14,240 nt of DNA, taken from positions 1 through 14,240 of the forward strand of contig SXSP01000090.1 in the NCBI GenBank assembly GCA_005792225.1, read 5' to 3'. Source of the stretch: Bdellovibrionales bacterium (GTDB lineage Bacteria > Bdellovibrionota > Bdellovibrionia > Bdellovibrionales > JAMPXM01). Shown piece by piece: positions 1 through 5,886 of this stretch; position 1 is the stretch's first letter, and each line of letters opens with the position of its first letter. The position numbers were made by a program, and so were the translations under genes. Under the pieces are notes generated by a model that had not been told where the DNA came from, made no database searches, and saw only the letters and a program-made list of their open reading frames with translations.

Positions 1-347
1 TCGAAATTATCGCCGCCAATTATCCAGAGTGCTTCATCAAACACCACGCCGCCGAATCCATGTCGAGCCGGCCACGGAGCGATGTCGACAATGCGAGTCC
101 AGCTTGAGAGATCTTCAGATCGCCATACCTCAGCTTTGTTCCCAGAGTCTCCTGCCCAACCCCCGATGAGCCAGGCGGATCCCTTAAACTCAATGATTGT
201 TGCCCCATCTCGAGCGCTGAAGTTTCCTGCAAGGGTGATTGCTTCCCAGCTGGACGATAATTGACGAATTGAACTGGCTTCCCGAAATATGCACCCTCCA
301 ATTAGGAGCGGCGCCGAGAACAAGCTAAAGAAGATTAAACACTTCAA
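1..347 (-). CDS. Kelch-repeat beta-propeller lipoprotein (5' part; runs off left edge)
   Basis: Seen: reading the minus strand from a TTG at 345-347 gives an open frame to the window edge. It starts MKCLIFFSLFSAPLLIGGC, a signal peptide ending in a lipobox (IGG|C, Cys19). The rest has two kelch-like units: W-L-I-G-G-W, then E-V-W-R-S-E-D-L-S-S-W, then R-H-G-F-G-G and L-W-I-I-G-G. The pattern of GG doublets, a spaced Trp and 'W.S.DL..W' is typical of kelch/galactose-oxidase-type propeller blades. The TTG start is preferred because GGGTGAG lies 6 bases upstream and an in-frame TGA closes the frame further up; a second TTG at 348-350 is equally possible. Residue +2 after the lipid Cys is Ile, not Asp, so the outer membrane is the likely destination. 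A longer open frame at 20-301 on the same strand is a shadow. Ligand or function cannot be told from this part. Confidence 0.8.
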   Translation of the reverse strand, partial: MKCLIFFSLFSAPLLIGGCIFREASSIRQLSSSWEAITLAGNFSARDGATIIEFKGSAWLIGGWAGDSGNKAEVWRSEDLSSWTRIVDIAPWPARHGFGGVVFDEALWIIGGDNF

Positions 348-405
348 CAAGCACTCACCCAAATGACAGACTTCTATTGGTCAAGTCGACAAATTCCATT
401 TGAAC

Positions 406-434
406 ATTCTATGGGAACCTCAATGCCTTCGCAA
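406..434 (-). promoter_or_regulatory. Sigma70-like promoter candidate for the kelch lipoprotein
   Basis: On the minus strand TTGCGA (429-434; 4/6 to TTGACA) and TAGAAT (406-411; 5/6 to TATAAT) are separated by exactly 17 bases. The predicted start would be near 399, leaving about 50 bases of leader before the TTG start codon with its GGGTGAG site. Position and spacing fit; no experimental support. Confidence 0.45.
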
Positions 435-644
435 CAGAACTTGAAACGAAGTTAATCTGAAATTTTCCGATAGAACCGGGGGCGCCGCCCCTCTTAAGCG
501 GTTGTTGAAAGCAAAGCTGGTCTGAGTCGTCATCATATATAAACAACATTAATTTTCGTGTAAATTGAATCGGCACTTGCCGACTGACTTTGTATCGTTT
601 AGTTCTGACCGTCGATTTTAAAAAATTAAATCGAATCAAGTCAT

Positions 645-667
645 GGCATAGCGTCCACCGCTATGCC
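645..667. other. Perfect 9-bp inverted repeat (hairpin) with an alternative pairing
   Basis: GGCATAGCG (645-653), a 5-base loop, then CGCTATGCC (659-667), a perfect 9-bp stem. A second, mutually exclusive stem is CCACCG (655-660) with CGGTGG (667-672). No T-tract follows directly on either strand, so it is not a standard intrinsic terminator. It may be an operator, a bidirectional transcript end, or part of an RNA. Confidence 0.55.
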
Positions 668-689
668 GGTGGGCCTCGGTCGTTCGAGC

Positions 690-756
690 GGGCGGCGGTG
701 ACACATAAGACGAGCTTTCGGGACTTCAGTTTCTTGAAACTCGTCACCTTTCGCCC
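690..756. other. Predicted structured element (nested stems), possible non-coding RNA
   Basis: Nested pairing: GGGCG (690-694) with CGCCC (752-756), a small internal loop, GGTGAC (697-702) with GTCACC (743-748), and an inner hairpin AGTTT (728-732) CTTG AAACT (737-741). A competing helix GACGAG (709-714) with CTCGTC (740-745) overlaps both inner stems, so two folds are possible. The strand cannot be assigned. It matches no riboswitch or RNA family I recognise. Confidence 0.35.
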
Positions 757-909
757 CCGCGTGTGAATACTTTAGGGCGGAATGCGGATGATCGGGAATT
801 TCGTATGTGGCATGCGGGGCTTGGGCATTGAGCTTTCCTGAAACTTAAAAGCACGTGACTAATTAAAATAAGTTTATGGCTTGGGATGAATGATCTCGAC
901 ATTTTCGGT

Positions 910-1365
910 TCAGTTTGAACCCTTCTTGCAATCAGAGCGCAATATTTCGTGGTGGTCGTTGTAAATGAGTCCGCAAATACCCGCTTCGCTCTGCAGGTAC
1001 TCCATCGGTTCGTAGGTATACGTCGTGCGCAGGCGCTTCTCGCCTATTTTGAAGACGGCGTGGATCTGGAGCTTTTCTTCTCCGTCTCGCTCGATCCTGG
1101 TGATGGAGTATTTGTCGTTGGATGGATGAAACCAAATGACATGAGCCAGGTTTGATTCGTCGGAGTCGAGAGAAGCTTCATGTGGCTTGAAATACTTGAA
1201 CGCCTGTTTGGCGATGCACTTGGGACCCATCGAAGGATAGCCGGCGCCGGAGAGCTGGGTTTCGATGGCCTCCTTTGCGACGGCTTCGATGTTGGAGCAA
1301 TCGACCTTCTGTGCTTGGGATTTCAATGACAAAGTTAGAAGAAGGAGTGAGGTGATGGTGAGCAT
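910..1365 (-). CDS. Small secreted four-cysteine protein, unknown function
   Basis: 151 residues. The ATG at 1363-1365 is preferred over an in-frame TTG at 1386 because AAGAGGA lies just before it and because the signal peptide MLTITSLLLLTLSLKSQAQ then starts cleanly at residue 1. The predicted mature chain has four Cys (23, 50, 131, 146), an arrangement that would allow two disulfide bonds in the periplasm, and a beta-rich middle (about residues 72-125). I do not recognise the family. It is the last gene of the minus-strand array, 8 bases after the stop of the NlpC/P60-like gene, so it is likely co-transcribed with the cell-wall hydrolases. It could be a partner or inhibitor of one of them; that is inference from position only. 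No clear terminator follows it. Confidence 0.8.
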   Translation of the reverse strand: MLTITSLLLLTLSLKSQAQKVDCSNIEAVAKEAIETQLSGAGYPSMGPKCIAKQAFKYFKPHEASLDSDESNLAHVIWFHPSNDKYSITRIERDGEEKLQIHAVFKIGEKRLRTTYTYEPMEYLQSEAGICGLIYNDHHEILRSDCKKGSN

Positions 1366-1373
1366 GGTTCCTC

Positions 1374-2186
1374 TTATAGGTTGCAAGACTTGACGCAGTC
1401 TTGGTTTTTGAGTTCAGGGGGATTCGGGTTCGTACAGCCCACGACGGAATTTCCGGCGTGACGGATGAGGCGACTCTTGTAAGTTCCATTTTGAAATTTA
1501 AGTGCGCGTGGTTTTCCAAACTTCGCTTCGCAGGCGGATCTCCAGAGGTCTACGAAAACGCGGGCGGAGTGGTTGTTTCCGCCGCGAGCGCTGTAGCTGA
1601 AGCTCTTTTTAGCGTCCCAGATGGACGGGCCAATCTTGATTCCGCTCGCGCGCTTGGCGGTGGACTCCGTGAGGGTGAAATCCCAATCGCGGAAATTGGG
1701 TTCGCGTTTGCAATCGTTGACGGAGGCAATCTTTCTCAATCCAAATGGGTCTTCGCCAACACGGTCGACCATGACGACGTGACCGACGCCGTGTCGTCTC
1801 GCAACGATGACGTCACCTGGGACGACGGAGCTATTTTCGGTGAACCTTCCCACCTTGAAGCAGTCGCCGCCTTCTCCCCAGCTAATCATGTTGGCCGTAG
1901 TAAAGGCGACGAAGTTGGACTGCTTCGGGGTGACCCGTAAACCGCTCGAGTAGATGATGGAGGAGACGAAAGCCGAGCAGTCGTTTGTTCCGTTTGGTGC
2001 CGGATCGAGGACGCCGCGCCGGTAAGTCATTCGCGGTGCCCGCTGAGAGTAGTGAGGTTTAGCGGAGGAGCCGCAGCTTCGACCGTTTGATCTCCAGAGT
2101 GAACTTAAGCTGCGGGTTTCACGGGCCGCGGAATTCGAGCAGACACCGCCGCTCGGGAGGCGTTCATCGGAAGGACTCGGCTGCAT
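1374..2186 (-). CDS. NlpC/P60- or CHAP-like cysteine hydrolase, catalytic part (likely 5'-disrupted gene)
   Basis: 270 residues from the first in-frame ATG after an internal stop. Seen: N-D-C-S-A-F-V-S (Cys70) followed by P-G-D-V-I-V-A and G-V-G-H-V-V-M-V-D (His136), the Cys and His motifs of NlpC/P60 and CHAP domains. These families cut peptide bonds in peptidoglycan; substrate specificity cannot be read here. As written the protein lacks a signal peptide, which is odd for such an enzyme: the first 50 residues are polar, and no ribosome binding site sits in front of this ATG. Directly upstream, in the same frame and separated only by TAA at 2211-2213, is an open frame with a good signal peptide that overlaps the preceding gene by ATGA. 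The original gene therefore probably ran 1374-2372 (332 sense codons plus this stop; Cys132, His198). The domain call is fairly sure; the start is not. Confidence 0.7.
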   Translation of the reverse strand: MQPSPSDERLPSGGVCSNSAARETRSLSSLWRSNGRSCGSSAKPHYSQRAPRMTYRRGVLDPAPNGTNDCSAFVSSIIYSSGLRVTPKQSNFVAFTTANMISWGEGGDCFKVGRFTENSSVVPGDVIVARRHGVGHVVMVDRVGEDPFGLRKIASVNDCKREPNFRDWDFTLTESTAKRASGIKIGPSIWDAKKSFSYSARGGNNHSARVFVDLWRSACEAKFGKPRALKFQNGTYKSRLIRHAGNSVVGCTNPNPPELKNQDCVKSCNL

Positions 2187-2210
2187 CGTGTACGGAGCTT
2201 TACATGATCC

Positions 2211-2372
2211 TTAAATGGCGGCGAGAGCCATCCTGCCGCCCGAGGCGAGGGCGCAGCCGACCTCCGATTGATTTGAACGCGATGGCGAGGATTGACGCCC
2301 GCGAACCGACTCGGCGGCGGAAAGTGTAAGCGGAAAAGCGAGTAGGAAACTGACGATATAAACAAAGTTCAT
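2211..2372 (-). pseudogene. Detached signal-peptide fragment of the NlpC/P60-like gene
   Basis: A 53-codon frame starting MNFVYIVSFLLAFPLTLSAA, a textbook signal peptide, and ending at TAA 2211-2213. Its ATG (2370-2372) overlaps the TGA of the preceding transglycosylase gene as ATGA, the same junction as between that gene and the next one up, so this is the position where a translated gene start is expected. The frame resumes after the TAA without any shift and leads into the Cys-His hydrolase (1374-2186). The simplest explanation is one nonsense mutation, or a sequencing error, in a single exported enzyme. The alternatives are a real 53-residue exported peptide, or readthrough. Confidence 0.6.
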
Positions 2373-3382
2373 CTTGTGCTCTTTGCGCAGTAAGCGCGCG
2401 TGAGGGTTTGAATCTGTGACTTTCGTTTTTGATTTCGGAGGACCGCCCAGTAGCGTGAACCTCCGCGCCAGCCCGCCGTGCGGCCGCTGATTCGCCCATC
2501 GCGCGAGATCCAGTAACTGAGAATCGCGATGCCGCAGTTCGCGTTCCTCTCGGGATCTTGGATGCTTCGACGACGATCGCGTTTTGGAAAGCGCGCATCC
2601 GCCTTGTGGTCGAAATCGCAGGCACCAGGTACGCGATTCCGGTAACTCAGCTCATCTTGATAAGAGAGTTGAAAGAGTCCTTCGCTCGCGACCGGTTTTT
2701 TCGTCACCATGTCGGGGTTCTTGAAATCCCGTTCTGCAAACCACTCGTCGGGTTTGTAGCCGCTCTCAAATCGCATGATGCCTGAGGCGAGTTGCATCCA
2801 GAATCCCGCGCGCTGATCTTGATTGAGTTTGCTGTAGCTCGGGCAGAAAGTTCCGACGTCTGATGGAACACTCTTGAGGAGAGACTGACCGTATTTTGAT
2901 AGCGCGTTGGTGGTTACTTGAGAGAGTTCGTTTGAGTTTCGAGAACGACCCCAGTCGACATCCATCGGTGTTGAAGGACGTACTGCTTCGAGAACTTGGG
3001 CGATCTCTTCGGTCTTGCGAACGATCGGATCGGGTCTCGCGCAAGGACCGTCTGTGCAGGGAAGCTTGATGCCCCTGGGGGTGCTTCCCTCGGGACCGAA
3101 ATAAACGAGAGCTTCTTTTCCGGAAAGCTTTCCTTCTTTGATTCGCACTTTGACCGCGAGATCTCCGCCGGAGGTTCTTTCAAATCCGATGAAGTCGGCG
3201 GTCGTTCCGGCTTTGAGTAGTCCCAGGATGTTGCTGGGTTGCCCTTTCCAAAATTTTTTCCGCTCGTCTTTATCGAAGTTCGGGGTCGTACGTGCGTAGT
3301 ACGATTTTTCGAAACGTATTTCGTTTGCGTTGGCCGAGAGAGCGATGAGCGGCAAAGTCATCGCGAGTAGGGGGACTTTCAT
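2369..3382 (-). CDS. Exported SH3-like + SLT-type lytic transglycosylase (paralogue C)
   Basis: 337 residues from the ATG at 3380-3382, chosen because GGAGG stands just upstream, the signal peptide (MKVPLLAMTLPLIALSANA) begins there, and its ATG overlaps the TGA of the preceding gene. Layout: signal peptide 1-20; SH3-like module about 22-96 (Y-Y-A-R-T-T-P, then G-Q-P-S-N-I-L-G-L-L-K-A-G, a motif shared with the other three family members); linker with a Cys pair (109, 114); C-terminal domain about 180-337 with F-E-S-G-Y (Glu206), E-G-L-F-Q-L-S-Y and N-C-G-I-A-I-L. The ES.Y / GL.QL / N..G.. series is that of goose-type (SLT) lytic transglycosylases, which cleave glycan strands to anhydro-muropeptides; Glu206 is the expected catalytic acid. 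Acts in the periplasm or outside the cell. Activity itself is inferred. The upstream 45 codons of the longest open frame are not part of the protein. Confidence 0.83.
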   Translation of the reverse strand: MKVPLLAMTLPLIALSANANEIRFEKSYYARTTPNFDKDERKKFWKGQPSNILGLLKAGTTADFIGFERTSGGDLAVKVRIKEGKLSGKEALVYFGPEGSTPRGIKLPCTDGPCARPDPIVRKTEEIAQVLEAVRPSTPMDVDWGRSRNSNELSQVTTNALSKYGQSLLKSVPSDVGTFCPSYSKLNQDQRAGFWMQLASGIMRFESGYKPDEWFAERDFKNPDMVTKKPVASEGLFQLSYQDELSYRNRVPGACDFDHKADARFPKRDRRRSIQDPERNANCGIAILSYWISRDGRISGRTAGWRGGSRYWAVLRNQKRKSQIQTLTRAYCAKSTR

Positions 3383-4449
3383 CTTGTGCCTCCAGCGAGA
3401 GTTTGGGCGGCAGGGCCGCTCGCCCGCTCGCAGTAAGATCGGGTCATTCGGGAGATGCGGTTTTTCGTTTTGGGTTTTCTTAAGACTGCCCAGTAGGCGG
3501 CGCCGCCGATCCAACCGCGTGAGGTTTTGCCGGAGATGCGGTCGCCCTTTTCAACGAGGCGGTTGAGGATGCCGATTCCGCAGGTTAGATTTTTTTCGGG
3601 ATTCTGAATCGTGCGGCGTTCATCTCTCAAGGGAAGTTTCGAGTCGGCATTCCAGTTGAAATCGCAGACGCCCGCGGGAAGAATGCGCTTCCAATTGAGT
3701 TCATCGGAGTAGGCGAGCTGCATGAGGCCTTCGCCGATTTTCATGCGCCCCGTGACTTTGTCGGAGGCCCTGCGACCGACAACTTTCTCGCGGGCGGTGG
3801 GAACGTAGTTACTTTCGAAGTTCACCATTCCCGAGATGAGTTGGCTCCAAAAACCTATTCGCTGGTCTTCGTCCATCGAATGAAAGGCCGGGCAGTAATC
3901 GGCGATATCCTTCGGCGAGGAGTGCAAAAGGTGACGTCCGTATTTCCGAAGAGCGTTCGCCGTGATGCGGTTGAAGTCGTCTGTGCGACGGCTTGATCCC
4001 CATTCAACGAGCGAGACTGAGCTTCCCGTTCCGCCGGCGACTTTATCAACGATGGCTTTGGCTTCGCTGATTTTCTCTTCGACCTGGTTGGTGGTCTTGC
4101 ATTCGGTGCACTCGAGGGGGTCTTTGGATTCCGTAGAGCGAACGATCTTGAGGTGGCGCTCGGGCTTTTCTTTTGAGCCGTAGTAAATCCAGACTTCGCG
4201 TCCCGCGAGTTCACCACCCGTGACTCGAACTTTGGCCCCCAAATTTCCTGAGGGGAGAGTCCCGTACTTAAGAATTCGTGCCGTAACACCGGGCCGAAGA
4301 ACTCCGACGACATTACCGCGATGAGAGGCGCGAAAGTCGAACGTCGAGCGGGCGAAGTATCGCGCTTCGAAGCGAATGATGTCAGCCTCAGCGATGCTGG
4401 CCAGGAGCGAGATCCATCCAAGTATTAAAAGTCTGCTGTGTGCGAACAT
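3379..4449 (-). CDS. Exported SH3-like + SLT-type lytic transglycosylase (paralogue B)
   Basis: 356 residues, ATG at 4447-4449 with GGAG 6 bases before it. Signal peptide about 1-22 (MFAHSRLLILGWISLLASIA), SH3-like module about 25-91 (Y-F-A-R-S-T-F ... N-V-V-G-V-L-R-P-G ... G-R-E-V-W-I-Y-Y-G), linker with a CxxC pair (114, 117), then the SLT-like domain. Of the three paralogues it has the most canonical SLT motifs: F-E-S-N-Y (Glu212, predicted catalytic acid), E-G-L-M-Q-L-A-Y and N-L-T-C-G-I-G-I-L. It also has a longer, basic C-terminal tail after the shared Y-C-E end. Its SH3-like module is shorter because the D.W.G.P.S.-type insert before the N-V-V-G motif is missing. It sits 18 bases after paralogue A and overlaps paralogue C by ATGA, so all three are very likely one operon. 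Function as a peptidoglycan lyase is inferred from motifs. Confidence 0.85.
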   Translation of the reverse strand: MFAHSRLLILGWISLLASIAEADIIRFEARYFARSTFDFRASHRGNVVGVLRPGVTARILKYGTLPSGNLGAKVRVTGGELAGREVWIYYGSKEKPERHLKIVRSTESKDPLECTECKTTNQVEEKISEAKAIVDKVAGGTGSSVSLVEWGSSRRTDDFNRITANALRKYGRHLLHSSPKDIADYCPAFHSMDEDQRIGFWSQLISGMVNFESNYVPTAREKVVGRRASDKVTGRMKIGEGLMQLAYSDELNWKRILPAGVCDFNWNADSKLPLRDERRTIQNPEKNLTCGIGILNRLVEKGDRISGKTSRGWIGGAAYWAVLRKPKTKNRISRMTRSYCERASGPAAQTLAGGTR

Positions 4450-4467
4450 ATCTTCTCCGGTGGATCG

Positions 4468-5598
4468 TTACTTGCCCTGGCGAGCACTTGCGCAATATTG
4501 CCGAGTGAGCGCGCGAATTCGGTTGCGTGGATCGCGATTCTGGAGAGACGACCAAACTTGAGCGCCGCCCTTGAATTTGTTGTTCAGTTGGCTCGCGATG
4601 AGTCGGTCTCGTTTGACGTGGTAATTCAAGATACCGATGCCGCAGTTGATGTTGTTCAAGGGATTTTGGATGGAAGTGCGCTCATCCACCGAGCTGTATT
4701 CTGCGTTCGAATCTTGTTCGTGGTTGAAATCACAGGCTCCGGGGGCGACCCGCTTGTACTTTCTCTCGTGGTAGTAGGAGAGACCTAAGAGACCTTCTTT
4801 CGACATCGGCCTTTTTGTCAGCGGATCGACTCTCGAGGAGACCACGGATGTTAATGACTTGTAATTGCTCTCCTCACGGGCGATGCCCGAGACGAGTTGG
4901 ACCCAGAATCCCTTCTTCTGCTCTTCGTTCAAGCGCTGAAAGGGAGGACAAAAGTCAGCGAGGTCAGCGGGAAGACTCGAGACAAGGTCTTTACCAAATT
5001 TATCGATGGCCTCGACCGTGAGCTTTCGAAGCTCGCTAGCCCGTGGCTCGGGGCCGAAACTCACGCGGGAGAGGGCGTTCGGAGCATGCGTTGTTGTTTG
5101 CGCGGGGTTTTGGACGGCCTTGTTTGCTAGATCGGCGAGAGTACCGGATTGTTTGGCGAGTTCGTTCGCGCCGGGACAGAGGCCGAGTTCGCACGGAGTT
5201 GGGTAGCGGGCTTCAGGTTGCTTAGCTTCTTCCTCTGCTTGAGCCAAACTCACCTTGCGGCTCATGTACCCAAATGGTTTGTTTTCGGCGGCGCCGTAGT
5301 AAACGTAAACTTCTTTTCCTTCGAGCGCTCCGCTCAACATCTTAATTCTCGCGGCTAGGTTGCCGGAAGGAAGCTTGCGGTAACTCACGATTTCGGCCGA
5401 CATACCTTTGGAGATAACGCCGAGAATGTTCGAGGGTTTTCCGTCCCAGTAGTCGCGAGCTGAAGCTTTGTCGAAGTTCATACTCGAGCGCGCATAAACG
5501 GATCCATGAAACTCAATGGTGTCGGCTTTCGCGTTTGGCGAAAATGCCGAGAGACCGAGAGCGGCGATCATCGGAAGAACAGATTTTCGTGACGACAT
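4468..5598 (-). CDS. Exported SH3-like + SLT-like protein, divergent active-site motif (paralogue A)
   Basis: 376 residues from the ATG at 5596-5598 (AAGGGA upstream; signal peptide MSSRKSVLPMIAALGLSAFS... to about 25). Seventeen further in-frame codons upstream are unlikely to be used. Layout: SH3-like module about 28-102 (V-Y-A-R-S-S ... K-P-S-N-I-L-G-V-I-S-K-G ... E-V-Y-V-Y-Y-G), linker with Cys136 and Cys141, longer Ala/Gln-rich spacer, SLT-like domain about 215-376. The catalytic-type Glu is present (R-E-E-S-N-Y, Glu243), but the usual G-L-M-Q-L is G-L-L-G-L: the Gln is lost. It may be less active, altered in specificity, or simply a divergent member. It is the first gene of the array after the terminator at 5827-5862, so the operon promoter should lie in 5599-5830; I found no convincing -35/-10 pair there. 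Confidence 0.83.
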   Translation of the reverse strand: MSSRKSVLPMIAALGLSAFSPNAKADTIEFHGSVYARSSMNFDKASARDYWDGKPSNILGVISKGMSAEIVSYRKLPSGNLAARIKMLSGALEGKEVYVYYGAAENKPFGYMSRKVSLAQAEEEAKQPEARYPTPCELGLCPGANELAKQSGTLADLANKAVQNPAQTTTHAPNALSRVSFGPEPRASELRKLTVEAIDKFGKDLVSSLPADLADFCPPFQRLNEEQKKGFWVQLVSGIAREESNYKSLTSVVSSRVDPLTKRPMSKEGLLGLSYYHERKYKRVAPGACDFNHEQDSNAEYSSVDERTSIQNPLNNINCGIGILNYHVKRDRLIASQLNNKFKGGAQVWSSLQNRDPRNRIRALTRQYCASARQGK

Positions 5599-5826
5599 TT
5601 CGAATCCCTTTGTCTGCGAGAGCCATTGGCCCTCGGTGATCGCCGTCATTACAAGGAGTGGGCCAAATCGGAAGCGTCATTCTTGTGGACGCCTGTGCAG
5701 CAAAATTGCGCGCCGATGTTGCGAGGAGAAAATGGCGGCCTCATCAGGTCCGCAATCCAACCGCGATAAAGGGGTCGAAATTTCGATGAAGGAATTGGAA
5801 CTTCGTCTCGGAAAGCGGAACGTTCT

Positions 5827-5862
5827 AAATAAAAAACCCTCTTCGTTTTCGGAAGAGGGTTT
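5827..5862 (-). terminator. Rho-independent terminator after the phosphatase-like gene
   Basis: An 11-bp perfect stem AAACCCTCTTC (5834-5844) / GAAGAGGGTTT (5852-5862) with a 7-base loop. Read on the minus strand it is followed by TTTTTT-ATTT, the classic intrinsic terminator layout, 25 bases beyond the stop of the 5887-7011 gene. It separates that gene from the three-paralogue array downstream. Confidence 0.9.
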
Positions 5863-5886
5863 GTCTACGTTTCGCAGGTGAAGGTT

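Larger units (their letters stand above)
348..909. other. Intergenic region without a convincing gene
   Basis: About 560 bases between the start of the kelch lipoprotein and the stop of the four-cysteine protein, both on the minus strand. The part at 390-640 is AT-rich and holds a sigma70-like promoter candidate for the lipoprotein. Two base-paired elements follow at 645-667 and 690-756. The open frame at 409-639 (minus) has no ribosome binding site and no recognisable composition. I see no tRNA, no T-tailed terminator and no mobile element. The pairing potential leaves room for an untranslated RNA, but this is not shown. Confidence 0.6.

Noticed and set aside
409..639. Minus-strand open frame of 76 codons before the lipoprotein
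   Set aside because: TTG start with no ribosome binding site, mixed composition, and it overlaps the promoter candidate at 406-434.
893..930. TTTGAACCC near the stop of the four-cysteine gene as a third ECF promoter
   Set aside because: No CGTC at 15-17 bases; it lies at a gene end with no gene following on that strand.
1401..1940. Plus-strand 179-codon frame
   Set aside because: Antisense shadow of the NlpC/P60-like gene, whose Cys and His motifs are on the minus strand.
2200..2625. Minus-strand 141-codon frame at the hydrolase/transglycosylase junction
   Set aside because: Arg/Ala-rich shadow in a second frame; the ATGA-linked genes explain the region.
3855..4421. Minus-strand 188-codon frame inside paralogue B
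   Set aside because: Same-strand shadow of the SH3-SLT gene with Ser/Pro/Arg-rich out-of-frame composition.
5732..5881. Plus-strand 49-codon frame with GAGGAG before its ATG
   Set aside because: It reads straight through the strong intrinsic terminator at 5827-5862 and stops just before the 3' end of the opposite gene; no recognisable features. A small peptide cannot be excluded, but support is too thin.
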